Shown here one piece after another: positions 8,867-19,732 of a stretch of 40,827 nucleotides of DNA (its first letter is position 1; every line of letters starts with the position of its first letter). The translations under genes and the position numbers were made by a program. The notes below the pieces were generated by a model, which worked only from the letters and a program-made list of their open reading frames with translations, searched no databases and was not told the DNA's origin. This DNA is from Adlercreutzia sp. ZJ473. GTDB lineage: Bacteria; Actinomycetota; Coriobacteriia; Coriobacteriales; Eggerthellaceae. Location: positions 1 through 40,827 of the forward strand of contig NZ_JAAVTO010000020.1 of NCBI RefSeq assembly GCF_013185065.1, in the 5' to 3' direction.

Positions 8867-8950
8867 AAGTCCCTACGCTGGCATTACCCAGATCAGGTTC
8901 GCGGGTCGCAGGAGCACCTGCCTCTCAGCCCTTCGATTCGGGCTCCCCGT
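8867..8950 (-). promoter_or_regulatory. TPP riboswitch aptamer
   Basis: On the minus strand the conserved elements GGGCTGAGAGG and, further on, GAACCTGATCTGGGTAATGC and CAGCGTAGGGA appear in the right order and spacing for the thi box. The aptamer starts near GGGGAGCCC (about 8950) and closes near 8867. Binding of thiamine pyrophosphate would switch off the four-gene transport operon downstream. Confidence 0.96.
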
Positions 8951-9014
8951 AGCAAGGGCCATTGTGGACGATGCGCCCCGGCCTGTCAAGAAGCCTTCGG
9001 CATGCGGGCGGAAG

Positions 9015-11909
<2,895 letters not shown>

Positions 11910-11948
11910 GAGCTCCGCTTTCCCGCTCGTTCGTTTTCTCGAACACGC

Positions 11949-11978
11949 ATTGTAGCTCAAAAAGCGAAACTATGTTCG
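11949..11978 (-). promoter_or_regulatory. uvrA promoter with LexA (SOS) box
   Basis: A TACAAT -10 (11954-11949) lies 39 bp before the uvrA start. The sequence CGAAACTATGTTCG at 11965-11978 matches nine of the ten fixed positions of the Gram-positive SOS box CGAAC-N4-GTTCG and covers the position of the -35 element. LexA bound there would block RNA polymerase; the operator function is inferred from the consensus and the target gene. Confidence 0.7.
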
Positions 11979-12034
11979 TAAAAAAGCGACGTTTTCCTCG
12001 ACTTCAGCGATTTCGCACATCTCGCTTGGCGCGC

Positions 12035-12109
12035 CTACATGAAGAACGGGGCGAACGACAGGGCGGTCAGGGCGGCGGCGAACAGGGCGCGGGCTTTCTT
12101 GCGGCTCAT
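12035..12109 (-). CDS. Small ORF, 24 residues, hydrophobic
   Basis: An ATG at 12109 follows a perfect AAGGAGG by five bases and opens a 24-codon frame ending in TAG at 12035. The peptide is basic at its start (MSRKKAR) and then hydrophobic (LFAAALTALSFAPFF), like a minimal membrane or signal-type peptide. It lies alone between xerC and uvrA on the same strand. The strong ribosome binding site is the main evidence; there is no recognised family, and the remainder of 12110-12342 holds nothing else I can identify. Confidence 0.5.
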   Translation of the reverse strand: MSRKKARALFAAALTALSFAPFFM

Positions 12110-12342
12110 GGCGACCTCCTTTGCGACGAGGCGTTTCCGATGCCGCCAGCATACGGGGAGGCAGGCGCGCCCGCGAGGCGCAGCCGGCATCCGTCAGCGC
12201 CCCACCGCCAACCCGTAACCGCCCCGGGATGTTGCGCGCACCGCGGACTGCGCCCTGGTAGCCCTTGCGCTCGCACCACCCCGCAGCTTGCCCGCGCCGC
12301 GACGCCCCATCGCGCCCCAGCCCTTTCCGGCGCTCGACGCCC

Positions 12343-13383
12343 CTACCCGCGGGGATGGGCCTGGGCGTGGACGGCTTTGAGGCGCTCGGGTGAGACGTGC
12401 GTGTAGACCTGCGTGGTGGACAGGCTCGCGTGCCCGAGCATCTCCTGGACGCTGCGCAGGTCGGCGCCGCCGGAGAGCAGGTCGGTGGCGAAGGTGTGCC
12501 GCATGGCGTGGGGCGACAGGCTCTCGTCGAGCCCCGCCGCGCGCACCGTCGCCTTGAACATCTTGCGGATGGCGTCGGGCGACATCTGGTTCCCGCGCGC
12601 GGAGACGAAGAAGAACTCCGAGGCCCTCCCCCTCAGCAGCTGGGGGCGGCCCTCTGCGGCGTAGGCGCGCATGGCCTGCACGGCGAGCTCGTGGATGGGG
12701 ATGATGCGCTCCTTCGCGCCCTTGCCGAGCACCTTCACCTGGCCGCGCGCGAGGTCGACGTCGGCCGCCTTGAGGCCCGACGCCTCCGACACGCGCGCGC
12801 CGCATGCGTAGAGGAGCTCGAGCAGGGCCAGGTCGCGCAGGTCCTCGCAGGTCTGCTCGCGCGGGGTGCCGTCGAGGGCGCGCGGGGCATGCACCGACAG
12901 AAGCCGCGCCATGTCAGCCGGCTTGATCACCTTCGGCAGGCTCCGAGGCGTCTTGGGGCCCTGCAGCACGCTCGCGGGGTCAACGTCCACGCGGCCCTCG
13001 CCCACCAGCCAGCGGAAGAAGCTGCGCAGCGCCGACAGGCGCCGGTTCACCGTGGTGCGGCAGTAGCGCGCCTGGTCGAGCTCGCCCAGGTAGAGACGCA
13101 GCTGCTTGTGCGTGACGCGCAGCGGGTCGAGCGAGGCGCGCTCGGCCCAGCGCAGGTAATCGGTCAGGTCGACGCGGTAGTTGCGCACGGTGTGCGCGCT
13201 CGCGTTGCGCTCGACGGCGAGCGCGCGGCAGAAGTCCTCGACGTGCGTCGCGCCGGGAAGCGCGGGGGCGCCGCCCGGTGACGCAGGCGCTTCGGCTGCG
13301 AGCGCGGATCCGACCTCGCCAGCGGCGGGCGCCCGCCTGCCAGCCGCAGCCTCCGCCGCGGGCTCGCCGGGATCGGGCGTCAT
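12343..13383 (-). CDS. xerC: Tyrosine recombinase XerC/XerD
   Basis: The 346-residue product is a site-specific tyrosine recombinase, most likely the Xer enzyme that resolves chromosome dimers. The N-terminal SAM-like DNA-binding domain (FCRALAVERNASAHTVRNY) is followed by the catalytic domain with Arg about 197 (CGARVSE), Lys about 221 (GKGAKER), His292-x2-Arg295 (HAMRHTF), His318 (LGHASL) and the nucleophile Tyr327 (TTQVYTHV). The first 45 residues are Ala/Pro-rich and not part of the fold. Its ATG overlaps the trmFO stop by four bases. Position next to trmFO and near dprA is the standard xerC context; XerC versus XerD cannot be settled from this alone. Confidence 0.92.
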   Translation of the reverse strand: MTPDPGEPAAEAAAGRRAPAAGEVGSALAAEAPASPGGAPALPGATHVEDFCRALAVERNASAHTVRNYRVDLTDYLRWAERASLDPLRVTHKQLRLYLGELDQARYCRTTVNRRLSALRSFFRWLVGEGRVDVDPASVLQGPKTPRSLPKVIKPADMARLLSVHAPRALDGTPREQTCEDLRDLALLELLYACGARVSEASGLKAADVDLARGQVKVLGKGAKERIIPIHELAVQAMRAYAAEGRPQLLRGRASEFFFVSARGNQMSPDAIRKMFKATVRAAGLDESLSPHAMRHTFATDLLSGGADLRSVQEMLGHASLSTTQVYTHVSPERLKAVHAQAHPRG

Positions 13384-14924
13384 GCGCCCTCCCCTTCGCC
13401 TGCCAGCCCGTTCCCAGCCGCCGCGTTCGCCGCGCGCACGCCTACGCCTGCCGCACCCTCATCCGACGCGCTCGCGCGCGCCGCATCCCCATCCGACGTG
13501 CTCGCGTTCGCCGCATGCGAGCCCGCGCTCGCGCTCGCCGCGCCTCGCGAGGCCCACGCGGGGAGGAGCCCCGCCGCCTCAAGTGCGCTGCGGTAGCGCA
13601 GGAGCGCCTCGTTCGCGCGCACGGCGTAGACGTGGTAGCGCGCCGCCTTGTTGCGGACGCGCTCGGGCAGAGGCGGCATGATGCCGAAGTTCACGTGCAT
13701 GGGCTGGTAGTCGGCGGTCGCCGCGTCGGTCGCATACGCCAGAAGCGCACCGTACACCGTCTCACGCGGCAGCTCCGGCAGCGCAATTCCGCGCAGGTCG
13801 GCCGTCGCGGCAAGCGCCACGTGCAGCCCCGAGCGGATGGCCTCGCAGTACCCCTCCGTGCCCGCGAGCTGCCCCGCCACGTACACGGGCGCGGGGAGGG
13901 CGCGCGCGGCGGGCGTGGTCAGGCGCCCGTGCGCGTCGAGCAGGCGCGGCGCGTCGATGAACGTGTTGCGGTGCATGACGCCGAACCGCGCGAACTCGGC
14001 GCCCTCGAGGCCGGGGATCATGCGGAACACGCGCTTCTGCTCGGGGAAGGTGAGGTTGGTCTGGAATCCCACCAGGTTGTAGCTCGAGCCGAAGGCGTCC
14101 TCGGCGCGCAGCTGCAGGGCGGCCCACGGACGGCGCCCCGTGCGCGGGTCGGTGAGGCCGACCGGCTTCAAGGTGCCGAAGCGCGGGGCGTCATGCCCCG
14201 CGCGCGCGATCTCCTCGATGGGCTGGCAGGCTTGGAACAGGTCCTTGCTCTCGAAGTCCTTCGCGATCACGCGGTCGGCGGCGAGCAGCGCCTCAATGAA
14301 GGCGTCGTACTCCTCGCGCGTGAACGGCGCGTTGAGGTAGTCCCCCGCGCCCCCCGAGACGTCCTCGTAGCGGCTCTGGCGGAAGAGCTTGCCCAGGTCG
14401 AGCGAGTCGGCCATGACCACCGGCGCCGCCGCGTCGTAGAACGCGAGCGACTCCCTGCCCGTGAGGCGCGCGATCGACGATGCCAGCGCGTCGGAGGTGA
14501 GCGGGCCCGAGGCCAGCACCACCGCGTCGGCGCGCGCGGCCTCCGCCTCCACGTCGACGACCTCCTCGCGCGCCACCTCGATGAGCGGGTGCGCCTCGAC
14601 GAGCGCCGTCACGTCGCGCGAGAACTCCGCGCGGTCCACCGCGAGCGCGCCGCCCGCCGCCACCTCATGGCGGCGAGCCGCCGAGAACACCTGCGACCCG
14701 AGCGCCTCGAGCTCGGCCTTGATGAGCCCTGCGGCGCTGTCGGGCTTCATGCTCTTGAGCGAGTTCGAGCACACGAGCTCGGCGAGGCCGCCCGTGTGGT
14801 GCACCGGCGTGGGAACGTGGGGGCGCATCTCCGCCAGGCGCACGCGCACGCCCGCGTCAGCCAGGGTGAGGGCTGCCTCGCTCCCCGCGAGGCCGCCGCC
14901 GACGATTGTCACAAGTTTCTTCAT
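13380..14924 (-). CDS. trmFO: Methylenetetrahydrofolate-tRNA-(uracil-5)-methyltransferase TrmFO
   Basis: This folate- and FAD-dependent enzyme makes 5-methyluridine at position 54 of tRNA. The N-terminal FAD-binding GGGLAGSEAA is at residues 9-18, and family motifs include TGGLAELVCSNSLKS, FFD/AFYDAAAPV and CQPIEEIA, then GLTDPRTGRRPWAALQLR and AGQLAGTEGYCEA near the end. It is 514 residues, longer than the usual 435-460, because of an Ala/Ser-rich tail (about the last 55 residues) encoded partly by 30-bp tandem repeats. ATG 14924 fits the conserved start MKKLVTIVGGG; there is no clear ribosome binding site, and TATCCT lies seven bases upstream. Its stop overlaps the xerC start. Confidence 0.95.
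   Translation of the reverse strand: MKKLVTIVGGGLAGSEAALTLADAGVRVRLAEMRPHVPTPVHHTGGLAELVCSNSLKSMKPDSAAGLIKAELEALGSQVFSAARRHEVAAGGALAVDRAEFSRDVTALVEAHPLIEVAREEVVDVEAEAARADAVVLASGPLTSDALASSIARLTGRESLAFYDAAAPVVMADSLDLGKLFRQSRYEDVSGGAGDYLNAPFTREEYDAFIEALLAADRVIAKDFESKDLFQACQPIEEIARAGHDAPRFGTLKPVGLTDPRTGRRPWAALQLRAEDAFGSSYNLVGFQTNLTFPEQKRVFRMIPGLEGAEFARFGVMHRNTFIDAPRLLDAHGRLTTPAARALPAPVYVAGQLAGTEGYCEAIRSGLHVALAATADLRGIALPELPRETVYGALLAYATDAATADYQPMHVNFGIMPPLPERVRNKAARYHVYAVRANEALLRYRSALEAAGLLPAWASRGAASASAGSHAANASTSDGDAARASASDEGAAGVGVRAANAAAGNGLAGEGEGA
13450..13515. repeat. 30-bp tandem repeat inside the trmFO 3' end
   Basis: Two adjacent 30-bp copies (13450-13479 and 13480-13509) share GCCGCA(C/T)CC(T/C)CATCCGACG and CTCGCG, with the first six bases of a third copy following. 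The length keeps the frame, so copy-number changes would only lengthen the low-complexity tail of TrmFO. Confidence 0.7.
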
Positions 14925-14952
14925 GCCGAAAAGGATACCAAACGAACGGCCG

Positions 14953-15198
14953 TCATACCGCCACGCTTTCCCGATAGAGCACGCACGGGTCAATGTCCTG
15001 CCCGTTCGGCCAGCAAACCGACCAGCCGTCCATGAGCAGGCCCACTTGGGAGAAATAGCCCGGGTCGGCCAGCTCGCCCATCCAGCTGCCGTATATGCAC
15101 GGCTTCGCGTCATAACGGCGCCGCTCTCCCGTCTCGTAGACGAGGAGGAGCTCGAAGCCGTCCTGCGGGGTGACCTTCGTGATCTTCGGGTTCAACAC
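14953..15198 (-). CDS. DUF2442-family protein
   Basis: An 81-residue protein with the DUF2442 pattern: I-T-x-V-x-P near the start, a strand-turn-strand GFELLLVYETGERRRYD, and a C-terminal DGWSVCWPNGQDIDP with the family hallmark of a strand ending in D-I-D. GTG 15198 follows AGGAGG by seven bases. It directly follows a frameshifted DUF4160 gene; the two families are commonly adjacent and have been proposed to act as a toxin-antitoxin-like pair, though the activity is not established. Both sit between dprA and trmFO. Confidence 0.85.
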   Translation of the reverse strand: MLNPKITKVTPQDGFELLLVYETGERRRYDAKPCIYGSWMGELADPGYFSQVGLLMDGWSVCWPNGQDIDPCVLYRESVAV

Positions 15199-15208
15199 GG
15201 GCTGCCTC

Positions 15209-15474
15209 CTAGCGCAGAGGGTCGATCTTGAGCGGAGCCCGCCCGCTTGCCGCCAGCTCCCAACTCGCCTGCAGCTCGTCGCGGTGGATCTCCATCCATG
15301 CCCATAGTAGCCGCTCTTTCCCCTGGGGTAAATGCCCCGCGAGGCGCTTTCCGCCCAAGGCGTAGCTCGCCTCGTGCTCGCCGCATCGCACATGGACGTG
15401 CGGCTCGTGGTGTTGCTGCCCGCCTCGCAGAACATCATCACGACGAGGCCGTAGAACGTGCTGAGCACGGGCAT
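15209..15474 (-). pseudogene. DUF4160-family gene interrupted by a frameshift
   Basis: The frame from ATG 15474 gives MPVLSTFYGLVVMMF, the typical DUF4160 start, but then leaves the family. Moving to the -1 frame at base 15421 restores the rest: GQQHHEPHVHVRCGEHEA, a middle KRLAGHLP, and a C-terminus WMEIHRDELQASWELA ... LKIDPL that ends at a TAG at 15211-15209. The reconstructed product is 88 residues, the family's normal size. One missing base (or an assembly error) explains this; no classical slippery heptamer is visible. The start is five bases after the dprA stop, and DUF2442 begins ten bases after its end. Confidence 0.8.
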
Positions 15475-15479
15475 GGCGA

Positions 15480-16445
15480 TCACCCGGCGCTCTTGAGGTA
15501 GGGGCCGTACCTGCCGTCGGGGTACTGGGCTATGAGGCCGTCGCGCTGGGCCTGGGCGAGCCACACCATGAGCCAGGTGAGGGCCTCGTCCTGCGGGCCC
15601 GCCTGGGCGGCGAGGCTCCGCAGCGCCTCCATCCCCAAGGGCTCCGCGCGCAGCGCCTCCAGGATCACCCGCGCCCGCTCGTCGCGCACAAGCGCGCCCG
15701 CGTCCCCGCGGCCCGCGCCGCCGACGCCGGGCGCGCCCGCGCGCGCGTCCTCCTGCCTGAGGCAGCCGAACAGGCTGAAGAGCTGGTCGGCGAACGTCTC
15801 GTCGTCCACCACGGGCGTAGCGCCCTGGTACAGGAGGCGGTTGGCCCCGCGGGAGTTCGCCGACGTGATGGCGCCGGGCACCACGAGCACCTCGCGGTTG
15901 GCGGCCAGCGCCTCGTCAGCCGTGGAGAACGTGCCCGATGGCAGCCCCGCCTCCACGATGAGCGTCGCCTTCGCCAAGCCTGCGATCAGGCGGTTCCGCT
16001 CGCGGAACGCGAACGGCAGCGGCTTGAAGCCCCAGTCGTGCTCCGAGGCCACCGCCCCGCCCGCGTCGACCACGCGCTGGAAGAGCCCCGCGTTCTCCGC
16101 GGGGTAGAGCTCGTCGCACCCGCCGCCGAGGAACACCACCGTCGGCGCGCCCGCTGCGAGCGCCGCCTCGTGCGCCACCGCGTCGCACCCGCGCGCGCCG
16201 CCCGAGATGATCGCGATGCCGCGCGCGGCCGCGAGCCCCGCAAAGCGCCGCGCGCAGCTCTTCCCGTACGGCGTCGCCTTGCGCGCGCCCACCACGGCCA
16301 GCCCCTCCTGGAGCGCCGCGGGGCTCCCCACCACGCGCAGGCACGCAGGCGGGTGCTCGATCGCCTCGAGCGCCGCGGGGTAGCCCGCGTCGCCGCGCCT
16401 GATCTCGTGGCGCTCGCCCGAGAGCGCCGGCTTTGCCATGGGCAT
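15480..16445 (-). CDS. dprA: DNA-processing protein DprA (Smf)
   Basis: The 321-residue protein loads RecA onto incoming single-stranded DNA during transformation. The Rossmann-like core is clear: VVGARKATPYGKSCARR, IISGGARGCDAVAHEAAL, GGGCDELYPAEN, FRERNRLIAGLA and GLPSGTFSTADEALAANREVLVVPG. A C-terminal winged-helix-like part covers roughly the last 70 residues; the N-terminal SAM domain of long DprA proteins is absent. AGGAGG precedes ATG 16445, whose start is one base after the comM stop. Together with comM it suggests at least an ancestral competence or DNA-uptake capacity. Confidence 0.93.
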   Translation of the reverse strand: MPMAKPALSGERHEIRRGDAGYPAALEAIEHPPACLRVVGSPAALQEGLAVVGARKATPYGKSCARRFAGLAAARGIAIISGGARGCDAVAHEAALAAGAPTVVFLGGGCDELYPAENAGLFQRVVDAGGAVASEHDWGFKPLPFAFRERNRLIAGLAKATLIVEAGLPSGTFSTADEALAANREVLVVPGAITSANSRGANRLLYQGATPVVDDETFADQLFSLFGCLRQEDARAGAPGVGGAGRGDAGALVRDERARVILEALRAEPLGMEALRSLAAQAGPQDEALTWLMVWLAQAQRDGLIAQYPDGRYGPYLKSAG

Positions 16446-16446
16446 G

Positions 16447-17973
16447 TCAGCCTCCTATCCCCTCGCGCAGGCGGAAGCCCAGCGCCTCCGCCAGATGATC
16501 CGCGCCCACGGCGTCGCGCTCGGCGATGTCGGCTATGGTGCGCGCCACGCCGAGCACGCTCACGAGCGCACGACCGCTCATCGAGCACGCCTGCGCCGTG
16601 GACACGATGAACGCCTCGGCCTCCGGCGAGAGCCGGCATGCCGCGATCACCTCCTGCGGCCCTCCTCGGCGCGCGCATGACGCCGCGCCACCAGCCTCGG
16701 CCGCGTCGCGCGCCCGTCGCCGCGCCGCGAACTCCCGGCCGCGCATGACGCCCTCGCGCAGCTGCGCCGAGCTCGTCCCCCGCCCCGCGTCGAGCACGCC
16801 GCTCGGATCGAGGCGCGCCACGTCAAGCTGCAGGTCGATGCGGTCCATGAGCGGCCCGCCGATGCGCCCCTGATACTGCCTGATCTGCGGCAGCGTGCAC
16901 GTGCAGGCGCGCTCCGGGTCGCCGAAGTACCCGCAGGGGCAGGGGTTCGACGCCGCCACCAGCATGAAGCGCGCGGGGAACGACACGTTCCCGTCAGCGC
17001 GCGTGAGGCACACCACCCCTGACTCCATCGGCTGGCGCAGCGCCTGGAGGGCCGCGCCCTTGAACTCCGCAAGCTCGTCGAGGAAGAGGACGCCCTGGTG
17101 GGCGAGGGAAATCTCGCCCGGGCGCAAGGGGTTCCCGCCCCCGACGAGCCCTGCCGGGGTCGCCGAGTGATGCGGGTGCCGAAACGGCCGCTCGCCCGCC
17201 AGGATGCCGGAGACGTCCTCCCCGGCCACCGAGTGCACCACCGCCGCCTCGAGCATCTCGTCCTGTCCGAGCGGCGGCAGGATGGAGGCGATGCGCGAGG
17301 CGAGCATGGTCTTGCCCGACCCCGGAGGCCCCATCATGAGCAGCCCGTGCCGACCCGCCGCCGCGATCTGCAGCGCGCGCTTCGCCGCCTCATGGCCCGA
17401 CACGTCCCTGAAATCGGGCGCGGAAGCGTCGGTCGGGCGCGGCTGAGCGACGCTCGAGCACGCCACGGGCGCAAACGGCTCCTCCGCGTGCAAGCGGCCC
17501 AGCGAGGGCAGCGCCAGCTGCACGAGGCTGTCGAGCGGCACCGCCTGCTCCCCTGAGCTCACCAGCGCAAGCCCCTGGCGCGCGGCGCAGATCCCGAAGG
17601 CGAGCGCGCCCGCCACCGACCGCACGCTCCCCTCGAGCGAGAGCTCCCCCACGAAGAGCCGGCCCGCGAGCAGCCCCGGGTCCACCTGCCCCGTCGCAGC
17701 CAGGATGCCCAGCGCTATGGGCAGGTCGAACCCCGAGCCCGTCTTGCGCACGTCCCCCGGCGCCAGGTTCACGACGATCTTCTCGTTCGGCATCGCGAAC
17801 CCCGACGCCCGGATGGCGGCGCGCACGCGCTCGCGCGCCTCCTGCACGGCCACGTCGGGCATGCCCACGATGGCCATGCCGGGAAGCCCGCTCGACACCA
17901 CCACCTCCACGGCCACGGGCCGCGCCTCCACGCCCCGCAGTGTCGCGCCCACGACCATGCACTGCGCGCCCAC
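16447..17973 (-). CDS. comM: ComM/YifB-type Mg-chelatase-like AAA+ helicase
   Basis: A 508-residue protein of the YifB/ComM family, a branch-migration helicase that helps integrate heterologous DNA in transformation. It has the N-terminal Lon-S2-like domain (GLPGMAIVGMPDVAVQEARERVRAAI), Walker A GPPGSGKTM near residue 217, Walker B GVLFLDELAEF, the zinc-like NPCPCGYFGDPERACTCT segment, and the C-terminal Mg-chelatase domain. The start is probably GTG 17973, three bases after the yraN stop; ATG 17958 is an alternative. It forms a tight run with yraN and dprA. Confidence 0.94.
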   Translation of the reverse strand: MGAQCMVVGATLRGVEARPVAVEVVVSSGLPGMAIVGMPDVAVQEARERVRAAIRASGFAMPNEKIVVNLAPGDVRKTGSGFDLPIALGILAATGQVDPGLLAGRLFVGELSLEGSVRSVAGALAFGICAARQGLALVSSGEQAVPLDSLVQLALPSLGRLHAEEPFAPVACSSVAQPRPTDASAPDFRDVSGHEAAKRALQIAAAGRHGLLMMGPPGSGKTMLASRIASILPPLGQDEMLEAAVVHSVAGEDVSGILAGERPFRHPHHSATPAGLVGGGNPLRPGEISLAHQGVLFLDELAEFKGAALQALRQPMESGVVCLTRADGNVSFPARFMLVAASNPCPCGYFGDPERACTCTLPQIRQYQGRIGGPLMDRIDLQLDVARLDPSGVLDAGRGTSSAQLREGVMRGREFAARRRARDAAEAGGAASCARRGGPQEVIAACRLSPEAEAFIVSTAQACSMSGRALVSVLGVARTIADIAERDAVGADHLAEALGFRLREGIGG

Positions 17974-17976
17974 CTC

Positions 17977-18438
17977 TCACGCCGTCCCGAACGCGCTGAT
18001 GATGTGGCGCACGAGCGCCCGGTCGGGCGAGACCGCCACGATGGACACCACGTCGAACCGCACGGGCAGATCGACGTCGGTCTCGTAGCGTGACAGGAAG
18101 GCGAGCGCGATCTTCTCGTACTTGTCGCGCTTGCCCGCGCTCACCGCCTCGGCCGGAAAGCCCTTGCTGCAGTTCGAGCGCGTCTTCACCTCCACGAACA
18201 CGAGCGCGTTGCTGTCGCGCGCGATGATGTCGGCTTCGCCGAAGCTGCACGTCCAGTTGCGCGCCACGATGTCGTAGCCGCGGCGGTACAGGAAGCGCGC
18301 CGCCGCGTCCTCCCCGCGCTGGCCGAGCTCGCGGTTGCGCTGGCCGCGGCTCCTCCCCCTCTTCTTGGCGGCAGCGTCATCGCGCTCGCGCTCCTCAGGA
18401 CCGAGCTCGACGTACTCCGCCTGGCTTGACCGTGCCAT
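17977..18438 (-). CDS. yraN: UPF0102 (YraN) endonuclease-like protein
   Basis: The 153-residue product has the YraN core with the PD-(D/E)XK-type active-site residues FGEAD (E68, D70) and FVEVKTR (E83, K85), preceded by LGQRGEDAAARFLYRRGYDIVARNW. The first 35 residues are charged and variable. ATG 18438 follows AAGGAGG by seven bases; the longer upstream frame is not supported. It heads the yraN-comM-dprA run. A nuclease role is predicted from the fold; its cellular job is not established. Confidence 0.92.
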   Translation of the reverse strand: MARSSQAEYVELGPEERERDDAAAKKRGRSRGQRNRELGQRGEDAAARFLYRRGYDIVARNWTCSFGEADIIARDSNALVFVEVKTRSNCSKGFPAEAVSAGKRDKYEKIALAFLSRYETDVDLPVRFDVVSIVAVSPDRALVRHIISAFGTA

Positions 18439-18775
18439 AGCCTGCCTCCTTGTCTCTCGCAAGGCAAGCATAGAGGCGCCGTCTGACGGGCATATGGCGC
18501 AGGTCGGGCAGGAAGGCGCGCGGACTTGGCCCGCCATGCGGCGAGCTCGTCGCAACATGCCGGCGGCAGCGCGCCGCCGCGGTGCCGCCGCGCCGCGCGC
18601 ATCTGGCGCGAATCAAGCAGGGGCCGCACGCGCTTCAGGCGGAATCATCCGCCCAACCTGGCAGAAGAGTCGAAAGCAGCGGGACGAAAGGAGGGGCGGG
18701 ACGGCGAGCCGCGCCCCGAGCCGCGCCCCGGACCCGCTTTGAAGGGAACTCCGGGGAGGAGAAGGACCTGACCCC
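18439..18775. other. 337-bp G+C-rich intergenic stretch
   Basis: I see no gene, repeat or clear promoter here. The sequence between yraN and rnhB is very G+C rich apart from the yraN ribosome binding site at its left end. The rnhB stop codon is at its right border. Transcription of yraN may start within it, but no good -10/-35 pair stands out. Confidence 0.4.
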
Positions 18776-19567
18776 CTAGAACAGCGTCGGCTGCGTGAAG
18801 GCCGTGCAGAACGACGCGCGGTGCGCGGGGCTCAGCCCCCGCTCCTTGATGGCGCGGATGTGCTCCTCGCTCCCGTAGCCCTTGTTGGAGGCGAGGCCGT
18901 AGCCCGGGTACTGCGCGTCGAGCTGCACCATGAGGGCGTCGCGCTCCACCTTCGCCACGATGGAGGCGGCGGCAATCGAGGCGCACCGGGCGTCGCCCTT
19001 GACCACGTTGACCTCGCGCGCGTCGAGGTGCAGCGGGTTTCCGTCGAGCAGGATGACGTCGGGGATGACGCCCGCCGCCTCGACGGCGGCCACCGCGTGC
19101 CTGAACGCCGCCGTGAGCGAGGCCGTCATGCCCGCTGCGTCGATCTCGTCAGGCTGCACGTACTGGACCGTCCACGCGAGCGCGCGCTGCCTCACCTGCG
19201 CGGCGATCGCCTCGCGCTGCTCGGGCTTCATCTGCTTGGAGTCGTTGAGCCCCTCGATCACGTCGTCGTCGCGCAGCACCACCGCGCCCACCGCGAGCGG
19301 CCCCGCCAGAGGCCCGCGGCCCACCTCGTCGAGGCCCACGCACACGCGCCCGCCGCGCTCGGCGGCCAGCGCGCGCTCGAAGGCGTACATGCCCGCCACG
19401 CGCTCGCGCTCGGCGGCCTCGGCCTCGAGGCGGCGGCGCGCCACCTCGACCGCGCGGCGCACGCCCTTGCGCGTGTCGGCCACCAGCGAGCGTTCGAGCA
19501 CCGCGAAGGCCGCCTCGTCGGCCTCCTGCAGCTTGCGCTTGATCTCGGGAACCGTCAGGTCCAGCAC
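18776..19567 (-). CDS. rnhB: Ribonuclease HII
   Basis: This 263-residue enzyme removes ribonucleotides from DNA by cutting RNA in RNA-DNA hybrids. The catalytic region starts with GLDEVGRGPLAGPL (D80, E81) and continues with LNDSKQM, VILLDGNPLHL and GDARCASIAAASIVAKVERD. The last part, YPGYGLASNKGYGSEEHIRAIKERGLSPAHRASF, is diagnostic. The first 70 residues form a helical extension like that of the longer Gram-positive RnhB proteins. GTG 19567 follows AGGAGG by seven bases. It lies downstream of rplS, separated from it by a terminator-like hairpin. Confidence 0.95.
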   Translation of the reverse strand: MLDLTVPEIKRKLQEADEAAFAVLERSLVADTRKGVRRAVEVARRRLEAEAAERERVAGMYAFERALAAERGGRVCVGLDEVGRGPLAGPLAVGAVVLRDDDVIEGLNDSKQMKPEQREAIAAQVRQRALAWTVQYVQPDEIDAAGMTASLTAAFRHAVAAVEAAGVIPDVILLDGNPLHLDAREVNVVKGDARCASIAAASIVAKVERDALMVQLDAQYPGYGLASNKGYGSEEHIRAIKERGLSPAHRASFCTAFTQPTLF

Positions 19568-19684
19568 GTCTCAGCCTCCTTCGTCACGTCTCGCCCCCGC
19601 CCCGCCGCGCGCGTCGCGGAAGACGGGGCGAGCGGGAGCGCCGCCCACCGCCTCGCCTCGTCCCGCCATCCGCACCTCAAACAA

Positions 19685-19708
19685 AGAGCTCCCCCAAAGG
19701 AGAGCTCT
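19685..19708 (-). terminator. Terminator-like hairpin after rplS
   Basis: On the minus strand AGAGCTCTCC pairs with GGGGAGCTCT around a short loop and is followed by TTGTTT. It sits 25-48 bases after the rplS stop, so it should cut read-through into rnhB at least partially. Confidence 0.65.
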
Positions 19709-19732
19709 CAGACAGGTTATGCGGCATGGGCC

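Noticed and set aside
15209-15474. Programmed -1 frameshift producing DUF4160
   Set aside because: A -1 slip at 15421 would give the exact product, but there is no X-XXY-YYZ heptamer and no clear downstream stimulatory structure, so a mutation or sequence error is simpler.
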